DNA of 64,000 nucleotides from Hevea brasiliensis (taxonomy: Eukaryota; Streptophyta; Magnoliopsida; Malpighiales; Euphorbiaceae). Positions 36,342 through 49,560 of the stretch are shown piece by piece. Each line of letters begins with the position of its first letter. The first letter of the stretch is position 1. The notes below the pieces were generated by a model, which saw only the letters and a program-made list of their open reading frames with translations, had not been told where the DNA came from and did no database searches. Made by a program: the position numbers and the translations under genes. The DNA is taken from the NCBI RefSeq assembly GCF_030052815.1, contig NC_079499.1, forward strand, positions 81,693,183 to 81,757,182. Reading direction: 5' to 3'.

Positions 36342-37316
36342 ATTCTCCCCCCCTTAAAATAAATTTCGTCTCGAAATTTTACCTGGCATCAGTTTCTAAA
36401 TAGCTGTGGGTGCTGTCTCCTCATGTCCTCTTCACGTTCCCAAGTAGCTTCCTGGCTTGAATGATGGTTCCATAGCACTTTAACTAGGTGTATCTGTTTA
36501 TTCCTCAGCTGCTTCACCTCATATGCCAGAATTTCTATGGGTTCTTCCTCATATGAGAGGTCTGGATTTACCTCAATCTCTTCAACTGATAGAACATGAG
36601 ATGGGTCAGATCTGTACCTCCTTAACATAGACACATGGAAGACACTGTGTATCCTTTCTAGCTCTGGAGGTAATGCTAGCCGATATGCTAAAGGACCACT
36701 CTTTCTAGAACCTCATATGGTCTAATGAAACGAGGACTCAGTTTCCCCTTTCTGCCAAATCTCATAATTCTCTTCCAAGGAGAAACTTTGAGGAATTCCT
36801 TGTCACCCACTGCATATTCAATATCTCTTCTCTTCAGATCCACATAGGACTTCTGATGTAGCCTTGAGTCGATCTCTGATCAATATGATCTTTTCCTCCG
36901 TCTGCTGAACAATTTCTAGCCCAATCATCTTTCTTTCACCTACTTCATCCTAAAATAGGGGAGTTCTACACTTTCTGCCATACAAAGCTTCATATGGAGG
37001 CATCCCAATGCCTGATTGGTAGTTATTATTATAAGCAAACTCAATCAAAGGCAAGTATATATCCCAACTACCTTCAAACTCAATCACACAAACCCATAGC
37101 ATATCCTCCAATATCTGAATTACCCTCTCAGATTGGCCATCTGTCTGTGGGTGGAATGCTGTGCTGAAGTTCAATATAGTTCCTAGGGCTCTTTGAAGAC
37201 TACCCCAGAATCTAGAAGTGAACCTAGGATCTCTGTTAGATACAATCGATACAGGCACTCCATGCAGTCTTACAATCTCATTTATGTACAATCTGGCTAA
37301 TCTCTCTAGGCTATAG
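36342..37316 (-). pseudogene. G2 integrase core, C-terminal domain and chromodomain
   Basis: On the minus strand, the polypurine tract (TTTTAAGGGGGGGGAGAAT, 36342-36360) is preceded by a chromodomain frame at 36389-36634 (RRYRSDPSHVLSVEEIEV, WNHHSSQEATWERE, QLFRN). Upstream are KVSPWKRIM-type C-terminal integrase fragments with frameshifts near 36680 and 36890, and the core frame 36950-37316 with [39 protein letters not shown] and [14 protein letters not shown]. It is cut at 37316 by C5. The C5 side continues at 57277. Confidence 0.9.
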
Positions 37317-39427
37317 TGAAGGAACGAAAGTGTGAAAAACACAAGTTTATACCATTGAATTCAAAAATTTTCACCTAGGGTCACATGCATCATGCAAGAT
37401 TTATTTTTATCTATTTGATTTCAATGATAAACAACATATTAAAACTCTTTTAATATGTTTTTGGATCTGTATTTGCCATTTAAGATTTTAAAATTAATCA
37501 GATTAATTTTAGAACCCTAGATTAAATCAAGAACGATTACACTATCCTCTTGAAGCACTGCAGCGTGTCTGCGCCTTTGAGATTCATCTTCAGGACACCA
37601 GATGTTGTCCCTCTAGCTTGTCCACACCAAGAACACCTATGGCAGCCCTTGAACAGCTTCTAAAGCTTTTTCTATTAATTAGAAATTCAATTTCTGCCTT
37701 TTAAGAGATTAGAGATGTAAATAGGACACTAGAAACAATTTCTAGCGTTCTTAATTCAAGAGATTGATGGCTAATCTCTTTGAATTGATGAGAGATGAAG
37801 AAGAATAGATGAAAAGCCTCAAAGTGGCGTGACAAAGGAGAGGAGTGGCTGCTAGTTATTTTTTTTTTTTCATAACCACACTTAAATAGCTAGGTTAACA
37901 CATTAAACCCTTGCCACATGTCACCCTTTGATTAGCTCTAGGTTTAAGTGACCCAATCACTTTGTGCCAAGTGTCAAACCTATATTTAATCTTGATTTTA
38001 ATCATCTTACATGATTAAAAAAAACATTTGGCAAGCTTATGTGTAATCCCATGTGTCACCATCTCATGGTGCCACGTGTCACACTGTGAAATGACCAAAA
38101 TACCCCTGTGTCTTAATTTTGAGTTCTTAACCCAAAATAATTATTTTTCTTCTTCTAATAAATTTATATCAAATATAAATTAATTAATTAATCTCTATTA
38201 ATTAATTTCTCATTACTCAAATTCATATTTAAACACTTTAAATATAAATTTAATTTATACTACACATCCAATAATCTAGATTTGGTTTTAAGCCACGCTA
38301 GGGACTTTGCAATTTAATTGCAAACCAAACCTATTTAATTAATCAATTAAACTCTTTAATTAATTAATTAAATCATATTTAAATAGGTGATAACTTGTGT
38401 ATGTGTGTGACTTACTAGGCTCATCACTAATTGGCAATGAGACATGATATCAACTCTTAATATCATCAGAACTCTTTCTTACCATAAATGATTTCTCTAA
38501 ATCATTTTATGAACCTCATAGACCATGGTTAACACCTAGCATAGCATGCCATGGCAACCCAATTAGTAATAAGGTTTACCTTAAATGAACTTATAATCAT
38601 ATGTTACCATGCACTAGAATCTCTCTGTTACAAAATCTCAACTCAAGCTGGAGTCATGGTTTATGTCAAACTCCATTTGCTATGAATATTATGTTCTCTT
38701 TTAATTCCAGTTCTTGATTAAAAAGATTTTCTCATCAGAAACTCTTTTCTGAATAAATCTATCTGTCCTAGCCAGGAACTTGAAACATCAAGAACAATTA
38801 AATGAACATAGGATTTTATCTCTATTTACTTAGAGGAACATATTCCATCTTGATCAACACCTACCTCCATATATAACTAATAGGAGCCAACAGATGCCCG
38901 TATACCCATACATAGTACAAGTATGAAAGCAGTATCAAACTTCAACTACCTATATACAAGATAACTGTGTTATTTCAGGTCTAAAGATTATATGCACTGA
39001 TATGATATATGACAAAACATTGACAAGAGTAAACTCCATGTGTTTGTCATAAGTGTCACTGGTTCGGCCTACTTATCATTTATAAGAGCCTATCATGTTT
39101 GTTATATGGCATGAGGCTCACCATTCCATGTTATTTATATCTCATATAAATAACTTGGGAACAAACATGAATACAATCTTTCTGCATAAGTCATGTCCTT
39201 ATTATGAAGTATCCTCGATTGTGAACCTATTTATGATACTTTGTGCTAGAAATATTGTCACTCATATTCTTAATAACTTAAGAATAATATTTCTAACAAA
39301 ATATCAATGGACCTTTTCTATTACACATAAATATATTATGTAAACGGAAAAGTGGAAATGCCTTTTATTAATAAAAATATGTATAAGATACATACTAAAT
39401 GATATACTTTAGGGCATACTACTAACA
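37317..39427 (-). repeat. C5 3' LTR (2111 bp)
   Basis: It runs from TGAAGGAACG to TACTAACA. The reverse polypurine tract ATCTCCCACTAGCAC follows at 39428-39442. The antisense reading frame of the family is at 39095-39343. Confidence 0.94.
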
Positions 39428-39442
39428 ATCTCCCACTAGCAC

Positions 39443-41325
39443 TAGAGCCATTCATTATAATATCTTAGACCTATCTTCTCAAGATATCGGTCTAACTGAG
39501 TCTGTGACATAGGCTTAGTGAATGGATCAGGTATATTTTCAGTTGATGCTATTTTCTGCATGGCTATATCGTCTTGCTCAACTATATCTCTGATAATGTG
39601 GTAGTGCCTTTCTATGTGTTTGGATTTTGTGTGAGACCTTAGTTCCTTAGCCTGTATGACTGCTCCATTATTGTCACAGTGTAGTGGAACTGTTGACTCA
39701 ATGGAAGGAACTACTGTAAGTTCTGTCACGAACTTCTTTATCCAAACAGCTTCCTTTGCAAAGATTCGATGCAAAGAATATACTTAGCCTCTATAGTGGA
39801 ATCTGTAGTCGTGCTCTGTTTGGAACTCTTCCAACTGACTGCACCTCCATTACAAATGAACACATATCCAGAGGTGCTCTATCATCAATGTTCTATCATC
39901 GATATCTGATTGGAAATCAGAATCAGTATAACCATCCAATTGCAAGCCTCCACCTCCATAAATGAAGAATAAATCCTTAGTTCTTCTCAAGTACTTAAGG
40001 ATATTCTTGACAGCTATCCAGTGTTCCAAACCTGGATTAGATTGATACCTGCTAGTCAAACTAATAGCATATGCGATATCCGGCCTAGTACACAACATTG
40101 CATACATTAAACTTCCAATAGCCGAAGCATATGGAATCCTGGCCATCTTATCTCTTTCTTCAGGTGTCTTTGGAGACATCTCTTTAGAAAGGTGGATACC
40201 ATGTCTCACTGGTAACAATCCTCTCTTGGAATCAAGCATGTTAAACCTCTTTAACACCTTTTCCAAGTATAGACTTTGGGATAAACCAATTATTCTTTTC
40301 GCTCTATCTCTATAGATGCGAATCCCAAAAATATAGGTTGCCTCCCCTAAGTCTTTCATGGAGAATGTATTGGACAACCATACCTTTATAGTCGTCAACA
40401 TACCTGTGTCATTACTCATCAACAGTATGTCATCCACATATAAGACAAGGAAAGTGATAGCACTGTCACTAACCTTCTTATATACACATGGCTCATCCTC
40501 ATTTTTGATAAAACCAAAGGATTTAATGGCTTTATCAAAACGGATGTTCCAACTCCTCGAAGCTTGTTTCAACCCATAAATGGATCACTTTAGCTTGCAT
40601 ACCTTGGAACCATCTTGGGATTCAAAACCCCTAGGTTGTTCCATGAAAATGTTTTCTTCAATGTATCCATTGAGAAAAGCTGTTTTGACATCCATCTGCC
40701 AAATCTCATAATCATAGTATGCAGCTATTGCTAATAAAATCCTAATTGATTTAAGCATGGCAACAGGCGAGAAAGTCTCCTCATAGTTGATTCCTTGCCT
40801 TTAGCGAAACCCTTTCGCTACTAGCCTTGCCTTATAGGTCTCTACCTTTCCATCAGAACCAATTTTCTTCTTGAAAACCCATTTGTTCCCTATAGGTATA
40901 ATACCTTTAGGTGAGTCAACAAGATCCCAAACTTGATTCTTATACATGGAATCAATTTTGGATTTCATAGCATCAATTCATTTTGAAGAGCCTATATATG
41001 ATATAGCTTCTTCACAGGTAAGTGGATCATCTCCATGATCTACTTCTTCATAAGTAGACAACTCTTGTTCTTCTTCATGAAGAAAACCATATCTCACTGG
41101 TGGATGAGATACCCTGGTTGTTCTACGAGGAACAGCTGTAGATGTTTCATCAACGGGTATAGGTTGACTAGATGGATCTATATCCATCCGATGCTGGTTG
41201 GTCGAATTCTCCAATTCTAACTCTATTTGCCTTCCTTTGCCTCCTTCTTGAACAAACTGTTGTTTAAGAAATGTGGCATCTCTACTTATCACAACCTTTT
41301 GTGAAGTAGGCAAATAAAAATAATA
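39443..41325 (-). pseudogene. C5 reverse transcriptase and RNase H
   Basis: On the minus strand: linker (41313-40978: SQKVVISRDATFL, RRTTRVSHPPVRYGF), RT N-terminal half readable at 40977-40590 with a TAG near 40800, then a TGA at 40585-40587 before SIYG, shared with C3. Frame 40572-39850 carries SRSWNIRFDKAI, the catalytic LYVDDILLMSND, TPEERDKMARIPYA and SRYQSNPGLEHW. A small duplication near 39880 breaks RNase H; its end (39774-39442) keeps VPLHCDNNGAV, HIERRYH-like and DPFTKPMSQTQLDRY sequence. Inactive by stops, yet domain order is complete. Confidence 0.9.
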
Positions 41326-42242
41326 TCAAAAACTAGCTTTTGGATATCCAACAAATCGACCTTTTTCTGATCTGGTCTCCAATTTATCAGTGTTCAGTTT
41401 TTTTATATAAGCTGGACAACCCCAAATCTTAACATGCTTAAGAATTGGTTTTCTTCCATGCCATATCTCATAAGGTGTGGAAGAAACTGATTTTGATGGA
41501 ATCCTATTCAGAATATACAAAGATGATTCTAATGCAAATCCCCAAAAGAAGATTGGCATATCAGTATAGCTCATCATACTACGTACCATATCCAATAGGG
41601 TATGATTTCTCCTTTCAGATACACCATTCAGCTGTGGCGTTCTTGGAGGAGTCAGCTGAGAAACAATGCCATGCTCTCTCAAGTATTCATCAAATTCAGT
41701 ACTCAAATATTCACCTCCACGATCTGATCGAAGAGCTTTAATACTCTTTCCTGTTTGATTTTCTACTTCAGATTTAAATTCTTTGAACTTTTCAAAGGAT
41801 TCATGTATGTATTTCATCAAATACAAATACCCAAACCTTGATTTATCATCAGTAAAGGTAATAAAATAATGAAAGCCCCCTCTAGCCATTTCTTTAGATG
41901 GACCACATACATTACTATGTATTAGCTCCAAAATATTTTCAGCTCTTAGCCCTTGTCCAACAAAGGGTGATCTAGTCATTTTGCCCTGAAGGCAAGATTC
42001 ACAAATAATGAAGATAAAATCCCCATTTTCTCCAGTTTTGCAATCCTATCTTTTGCAACATGACATAACCTTAAGTGCCAAATATATTTTGAACTTGAGT
42101 TGGTTTTCACCATGGCATTGCATTCTTTTAGATCACTTGCATTCAATTTGTGTTTGTCATTATTATCCAAATAATAAAGACCATCATTCATATAACTTTG
42201 AACCAATATATTTATTTCCAAAATAAATATTGCAAACATCAT
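41326..42242 (-). pseudogene. C5 integrase
   Basis: The pre-integrase frame (42242-41976) has YYLDNNDKHKLN and YIWHLRLCHVAKDRI; a short deletion near 42000 loses the SLGSEPTPT part. Frame 41979-41326 includes IHSNVCGP, where Asn replaces the first catalytic Asp, SDRGGEYLS with the second Asp, NGVSERRNHTLLD with the Glu, and the C-terminal WHGRKPILKHVKIWGCPAYI. The missing first Asp should make it inactive. A stop near 41328 separates it from the RT linker. Confidence 0.9.
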
Positions 42243-43416
42243 CTGTGTTGAAATTCATAGCCATTTCTAGTCAAACTAGATATAGAAATGATGTTCTTAA
42301 AAGCATCAGGTACATATAAAATATTATCTAAACACAAAACATGTCCAAACATGTAAAAAGATTTAGATCCTATGGCTAAAGCTTCAACAATTGAGCCATT
42401 GCCAATCTGGACTCTAATATCTTGAGAACGCAAGCTGCTACTATTTGCTAGTTCCTGCATATCATTAGAAATGTGAAGCGGCACGATATCTAAAACCCAA
42501 GCTGTAGATGAACTATGAGTATCATCAGAATCTAAATAACAAGATATGGACAAACCTTCCGAAGGTGTATCCTTCTTGTCCTTCAGAGAAGCAAGATACT
42601 CTGGGCAATTCCTTTTCCAGTGCCCATCCTTTTGGCAGTGGAAACACTTTCCTTTGCCTCCATCAACTTTAGTCTTCCTTTTCTGTTTAGCTATTTTCTT
42701 TGAAGGACCAGGAATCTGAGATTTCTTTTTCTTATTGCCCTTCTTCTTGTTAGACTTTCCAGCAGAAGAAGATGCTACCAAAGCTACCTCTTTTCCTTTA
42801 TTGCCTGGCATATTCTTTTGGGCAATAACCAGCATGTTGAGTAAACCAACTAAGGTGCATTCCTGTTTAGTCATATGGAAATTTGTCACAAAATTCCCAA
42901 AAGACTCAGGAAGGGACTGAAGGATCAAATCCGTCTGTAGTTGGAAATCCATGTTGAAGTCAAGATGTTCCAATTGCTTAATCAGCTGAATCATCTTGTG
43001 GACATGATCCCCAACATTCTGTCCCTCAGACATCCTCATACGGAATAGCTGTCTAGATATCTCATACCTAGCATTCCTGCTGTGCTCACCATACAACTCT
43101 TGTAGGTGAAGGAGGATCTCATTCGCACTCTGCATGTTCTCATGTTGCTTTTGTAACTCATTACTCATGGAAGCAAGCATGTAACACTTAGCTCTCATAT
43201 CATGCTCCTTCCACTCGTCCAAAGTTTCATGTTCCTCTTGTGTGGCCTCTGGAGGTAAGGGACCAGGAACATTTGAATCTAGAACATATCCTATATGTTC
43301 AAGGTTCAGACAAGTTTCAAATTTTTAGCCAATCAGACAGATTAGGTCCTGTCAACCTATTGTGATCAAGTATGCTTGCAAGGATATTGGATGGTGATGG
43401 TTGTTTTTGTGCTCAT
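42239..43416 (-). pseudogene. C5 gag and protease
   Basis: The ATG is at 43416-43414 (complement). One extra A in the fourth-codon A-run and a stop near 43330 break the beginning. From 43222 to 42239 a 327-residue frame is open: gag (KCYMLASMSNELQKQ, LFRMRMSEGQNVGDHVHKM, LLNMLVIAQKNMPGN), a lysine-rich stretch, a good zinc knuckle CFHCQKDGHWKRNC (about 42650-42610), and the protease entry AWVLDIVPLHISND, where the expected D-T/S-G reads D-I-V. This is the best preserved gag/zinc-knuckle of the copia family here. Confidence 0.9.
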
Positions 43417-43528
43417 TTTTATCAGAAAATTAACTGCAGAAAATAACCAGATTAATTAGTAAATGTATCATGTAAATAACCAAAATGATTATGGTCTTTT
43501 AATCAAATTGGTCCTCCCACTAACTTAG

Positions 43529-45666
43529 TGTTAGTAGTATGCCCTAGAGCATATCATTTAGTATGTATCTTGTACATAATTTTATTAATAAAAGGCATTT
43601 CCACTTTTCCGTTTACATAATATATTTATGTGTAATAGAAAAGGTCCTTTGATATTTTGTTAGAAATATTATTCTTAAGTTGTTAAGAATATGAGTGACA
43701 ATATTTCTAGCACGAAGTATCATAAATAGGTTCACAATCGAGGATACTTCATAATAAGGACATGACTTATCCAGAAAAATTGTATTCATGTTTGTTCCCA
43801 AGTTATTTATATGAGATATAAATAAGATGGAATGGTGAGTCTCATGCCATATAACAAACATGATAGGCACTTATAAATGATAAGTAGGCCGAACCAGTGA
43901 CACTTATGACAAGCACATGGAGTTTACTCTTGTCAATGTTTTGTCATAAATCATATCAGTACATATAATCTTTAGACCTGAGATAGCACAGTTATCTTGT
44001 ATATAGGTAGTTTGAGTTTGATACTGCTTTCATACTTGTACTATGTATGGGTATATGGGCATGTGTTGGCTCCTGCTAGTTATATATGTAGGTGTTGATC
44101 AAGATGGAATCTGTTCCTCTAAGTAAATAGAGATAAAATCCTATGTTCATTTAATTGTTCTTGATGTTTCAAGTTCTTGGCCAGGATAGATAGATTTATT
44201 CAGAAAAGAGTTTCTGATGATGAGAAAATCTTTTTAATCAAGAACTGGAATTAAAAGAGAATATAATATTCATAGCAAATGGAGTTTGACATAAACCATG
44301 ACTCCAGCTTGAGTTGGGATTTTGTAACAGAGAGATTTTAGTGCATGGTAACATATGATTATAGGTTCATTTAAGGTAAACCTTATTACTAATTGGGTGG
44401 CCATGGCATGCTATGCTAGGTGTTAACCATGGTCTATGAGGTTCATAAAATGATTTAGAGAAATCATTTATGGTAAGAAAAAGTTCTGATGATATTAAGA
44501 GTTGATATCATGTCTCATTGCCAATTAGTGATGAGCCTAGTAAGTCACACACATACACAAGTTATCACCTATTTAAATATGATTTAATTAATTAATTAAA
44601 GAGTTTAATTGATTAATTAAATAGGTTTGGTTTGCAATTAAATTGCAAAGTCCCTAGCATGACTTGAAACCAAATCTAGATTATTGGATGTGTAGTATAA
44701 ATTAAATTTATATTTGAAGTGTTTAAATATAAATTTATATTTGAAGTGTTTAAATATGAATTTAATTGATGAGAAATTAATTAATAGAGATTAATTAATT
44801 AATTTATATTTGATATAAATTAATTAGAAGAATAAAATAATTATTTTGGGTTAAGAACTCAAAATTAAGACACAGGGGCATTTTGGTCATTTTGCTGTGT
44901 GACACGTGGCACCGTGAGATGGTGACACATGGGATTACACATAAGCTTGCCAAATGTTTTTTTTTAATCATGTAAGATGATTAAAATCAAGATTAAATAT
45001 AGGTTTGACACTTGGCACAATGTGATTGGGTCACTTAAACCTAGAGCTAATCAAAAGGTGACATGTGGCTAGGGTTTAATGTGTTAACCTAGCTATTTAA
45101 GTGTGGTTATGAAAAGAAAAAATAACCAGCAGCCTCTCCTCTCATTTGTCACGCCACTTTGAGCCTCTCCAGCTATTTCTCTTCATCTCTCATCAATTCA
45201 AAGAGATTAGCCATCAATCTCTTGAATTAAGAACACTAGAAATTGTTTCTAGTGTCCTGTTTGCATCTCTAATCTCTTAAAAGGCAGAACTTGAATTTCT
45301 AATTAATAGAAAAAGCTTTAGAGGCTGTTCAAGGGCTGCCATAGGTGTTCTTGGTGTGGACAAGCTAGAGGGACAACATTTGGTGTCCTGAAGACGAATC
45401 TCAAAGCGCAGACATTTGCGATTGCATCAAGAGGTTAGTGTAATCGTTCTTGATTTAATCTAGGGTTCTAAAATTAATCTGATTAATTTTAAAATCTTAA
45501 ATGGCAAATACAGATCCAAAAACATATTAAAAGAGTTTTAATATGTTGTTTATCATTGAAATCAAATAGATAAAAATAAATCTTGCATGGTGCATGTGAC
45601 CCTAGGCAAAATTTTTTTTTGAATTCAATGGTATAATCTTATGTTTTTCACGCTTTCGTTCCTTCA
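43529..45666 (+). repeat. C6 5' LTR (2138 bp)
   Basis: It runs from TGTTAGTAG to CCTTCA. A TATA-like CTATTTAAG lies at 45093-45101. A tandem copy of a ~30 bp AT-rich segment near 44705-44760 explains most of the extra length over other LTRs. The antisense frame is at 43613-43870. Confidence 0.95.
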
Positions 45667-45668
45667 AT

Positions 45669-45680
45669 TGGTATCAGAGC
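45669..45680 (+). other. C6 primer-binding site
   Basis: TGGTATCAGAGC, two bases after the LTR, is the exact complement expected for the 3' end of plant initiator-Met tRNA. The C5 counterpart on the minus strand is at 55160-55171. Confidence 0.92.
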
Positions 45681-45924
45681 CACTATATTTGCCATTTAGA
45701 TTGATGTTTATATGATTTAATTGTGTGTTTGATCATGAGATCAAGAGTTTATTGCTGGTTGCAAAGTCAAAGTGGCGGCACAAATGATGAACACCATGGT
45801 GTGCATGGTTGATGCATCACAATGGTGTGCAAAGGTAAATGGATGGTGAATGTGCAATTGTTGTATGATTTAAGATCCATTTTATGTCTAATTAAATTGT
45901 TTAATTAGAATTTTTATCACACAA

Positions 45925-46300
45925 TTAAATTATGATTCAAATCAGAATTTTAAAAATTGTTTGAATGTGATTCAAATCTGAATTTTAAAAGTTGTTTGAA
46001 TGTGATTCAAATCTGAATTTTTAAAGTTGTTTGAATCATATTTAAATCTGATTTTTTAAAATTGATTGAATAAAATTCAGATCTGATTTTTTAAAAAATA
46101 TTTGAATGTGATTCAAATCTGATTTTTTTAAAAATGTTTGAATGTGATTCAAATCTGAATTTTAAAGTTGCTTGAATGTGATTCAAATATGAATTTTCAA
46201 ATTTGTTTGAATGAGATTCAAATCTGAATTTTTAAATTTATTTGAATCATATTCAAATCTGGATTTTTAAGTTGAATATGAGATATTCAATTTAATTTAA
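45925..46300 (+). repeat. C6 leader: tandem array of ~35 bp hairpin units
   Basis: About nine full and two partial units match the C4 array unit by unit. Most keep the TTTGAAT-NNN-ATTCAAA inverted repeat, some with changes in both arms. Confidence 0.85.
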
Positions 46301-47440
46301 GTATGTATGTTTTATTTAATTGTTAAATAGTGATATGAATGATGGATGATCATGGACTATAAAAGACCAATGTGATTGGATTTATTTCTTTTATGTTTCT
46401 TTGGGATTGTAAATTAATTAATTTATTTTGGGCATTTATTATTAAGTTTGTAATAATTTTTGGGTTGTAATTTCATTTATTTAAGTTCTTGTAAATTTGC
46501 CTTGGTATGCCAAGGATTACTATGTAATATTGGATTGCATGAAGTTCAAGGAGGTCAAGAGCATTGGTGGGACCAGTGGGAGAAATTCAAGATCAAGTGT
46601 TGATTATGTACTCCTTTAGCAACTCTTGTAAAATGAATGAATGAAATGCACCTAGGAATGCCCTGATTCAATTCTTGGTGGCTCAGAATTGAATCCCTTA
46701 GAAAGTCCATGATCATACCATATTTCTCGCTTATCCATGAATGCATGAGATGTATGGGAATGTATGCAATTATATGATATATGCATGCTAAATGGATAAT
46801 GTGCAAAGTGAGACCTTAATAGTAAATAGAATGACCATAAAATCTTCCAAACAAATGATTAAGTTGGAAATGCTATAATTAAAGTAATTATAACATAGGC
46901 CCTCCATTGGGGCAATTATTTTAAGAAATTTTAAATAGTTGCATAAGATGCAATTTATTTAAGAGATTTTCTTAAGAATAATTGTTAAGCATGAGATGTT
47001 GTAAATATATAAATGGTTTAGTGGCCAATATTGGATGTACCTGAGGACATTAAAATTATTTGCATAATTCTCGGCTCAATGGGATCAACTTAACTAATGC
47101 AAGATAAGTCAATAATGGATGTACCTGAGATTTTGAGCATTAGGGGCTAGGTAAAGGATTGAACCTCACATGAGATGTGATGGGCAAGGAGTTGCTCACT
47201 TATAGTTTATTGTAATTCCAATAATTGATGTACCTGAGGATGATCAATAGAATTATAAGAATTCAATCACCCACTAGAAATCCATCCAACTAGGATTTCC
47301 GTTTCCTACTTTGGAAGTGTAGGATTCGCTAAGTTAGTGGGAGGACCAATTTGATTAAAAGACCATAATCATTTTGGTTAATTACATGATACATTTACTA
47401 ATTAATCTGGTTATTTTCTGCAGTTAATTTTCTGATAAAA
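46301..47440 (+). other. C6 leader before gag
   Basis: Non-coding. It has TATAAAAG at 46358-46365 and three copies of the GGATGTACCTGAG phrase near 47030, 47115 and 47225. It leads to the gag ATG at 47441. Confidence 0.7.
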
Positions 47441-48300
47441 ATGAGCACAAAACAACCACCACCATCCAATATCCTTGCAAGCATACTTGATCACAATAGG
47501 TTGACAGGACCTAATCTGTCTGATTGGCAAAGAAATTTGAAACTTGTCCTGAACCTTGAACATATAGGATATGTTCTAGATTCAAATGTTCCTAGTCCCT
47601 TACCTCCAGAGGCCACACAAGAGGAACATAAAACTTTGGATAAGTGGAAGGAGCATGATATGAGAGCTAAGTGTTACATGCTTGCTTCCATGAGTAATGA
47701 GTTACAGAAGCAGCATGAAAACATACAGAGTGCCAGTGAGATCCTTCTTCACCTACAAGAGTTGTATGGTGAGCACAGCAGGAATGCTAGGTATGAGATA
47801 TCTAGACAGCTATTCCGTATGAGGATGTCTGAGGGACAGAATGTTGGGGATCATGTCTACAAGATGATTCAACTAATTGAGCAGTTGGAACATCTTGACT
47901 TCAACATGGATTTCCAACTACAGACGGATTTGATCCTTGATCCCTTCAGAGTCTTTTGGGAATTTTGTGACAAATTTCCATATGACTAAACAGGAATGCA
48001 CCTTAGCTGGTTTACTCAACATGCTGGTTATTGCCCAAAAGAATATGCCAGGCAATAAAGGAAAAGAGGTAGCTTTGGTTGCATCTTCTTTTGCTGGAAA
48101 GTCCAACAAGAAGAAGGGCAATAGGAAAGAGAAACCTTAGATTCCTAGTCCTTCCAAGAAAATAGCTAAACAGAAAAGGAAGACTAAAGCTGATGGAGGC
48201 AAAGGAAAGTGTTTCCACTTTGCCAAAAGGATGGGCCTTTGGAAAAGGCGCCGAGTATCTTGCTTCTCTGAAGGACAAGAAGGATACACCTTGTAAGGTA
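47441..48300 (+). pseudogene. C6 gag
   Basis: Frame 47441-47989 covers the gag domain (LTGPNLSDWQRNLKLVL, KCYMLASMSNELQKQHE, RMRMSEGQNVGDHVYKM). A small deletion near 47940 (LILDPF for LILQSL) shifts the frame; NMPGNKGKEVALVAS continues in 47937-48140 to a TAG. The zinc knuckle near 48210-48260 is scrambled by several small indels that it partly shares with C4. Some of these may be consensus errors rather than real mutations. Confidence 0.88.
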
Positions 48301-49560
48301 TGTCCATATCTTGTTATTTAGATTACGATGATACTCATAGTTCATCTCTGACTTGGGTTTTAGATCTGGTGCAGTTCTCACATTTCTAATGATATGCGGG
48401 AACTAGCAAGCGATGGCGACTTGTGTTCTCAAGATATTAGAGTCGGATTGGCAATGGCTCAGCTGTTGAAGCTTTAGCCATAGGATCTAAATCTTTTACA
48501 TGTTTGGACATGTTTTGTGTTTGGATAATATTTTATATGTACTGATGCTTTTAAGAACATCATTTCTATATCTAGTTTGACTAGAAATGGCTATGAATTT
48601 GATTCACAGATGATGTTTGCAATATTTATTTTGGAAATAAATATGTTGGTTGGGTTATATGAATGATGGTCTTTATTATTTGGATAATAATGACAAACAC
48701 AAATTGAATGCAAGTGATCTAAAAGAATACAATGCCATGGTGAAAACCAACTCAAGTTCAAAATATATTTGGCACTTAAGGTTATGTCATGTTGCAGAAG
48801 ATAGGATTGCAAAACTGGAGAAAATGGGGATTCTATCCTCATTGGGCTCTGAGCCTACTCCAACTTGTGAATCTTGCCTTCAGGGCAAAATGACTAGATC
48901 ACCCTTTGTTGGACAAGGGCTAAGAGCTGAAAATATTTTGGAGCTAATACATAGTGATGTATGTGGTCCATTTAAAGAAATGGCTAGAGGGGGTTTTCAT
49001 TATTTTATTACCTTTACTGATGATAAATCAAGGTTTGGGTATTTGTATTTGATGAAATACAAACATGAATCTTTTGAAAAGTTCAAAGAATTTAAATCTA
49101 AAGTAGAAAATCAAACAGGAAAGAGTGTTAAAGCTCTTCGATCAGATCGTGGAGGTGAATATTTGAGTACTGAATTTGATGAATACTTGAGAGAGCATGG
49201 CATTGTTTCTCAGCTGACTCCTCCAGGAACGCCACAACTGAATGGTGTATCTGAAAGGAGAAATCGTACCCTATTGGATATGGTACGTAGTATGATGAGC
49301 TATACTGATATGCCAATCTTCTATTGGGGATTTGCATTAGAATCAACTTTGTATATTCTGAATAGGATTCCATCAAAATCAGTTTCTTCCACACTTTATG
49401 AGATATGGCATGGAAGAAAACCAAGTCTTAAGCATGTTAAGATTTGGGGTTGTCCAGCTTATATCAAAAAGCTGAACACTGATAAATTGGAGACTAGATT
49501 AGAAAAAGGTCGATTTGTTGGATATCCAAAAGATAGTTTTGGATATTATTTTTATTTGCC
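48301..49560 (+). pseudogene. C6 protease remnant and integrase
   Basis: 48301-48649 is protease sequence with many one-base losses and no readable D-T/S-G. From 48650 a 384-residue frame holds pre-integrase (YIWHLRLCHVAEDRI, CESCLQGK), the core with all three catalytic positions (IHSDVCGP, SDRGGEYLS, NGVSERRNRTLLD) and the C-terminal WHGRKPSLKHVKIWGCPAYI. This is the most complete integrase in the window, but it has no intact connection to gag or protease. The frame runs on into the RT linker to 49804. Confidence 0.9.

Noticed and set aside
45669..45680. Possible tRNA gene at the TGGTATCAGAGC sequence
   Set aside because: Only the 12-base primer-site complement is present; there is no cloverleaf around it.
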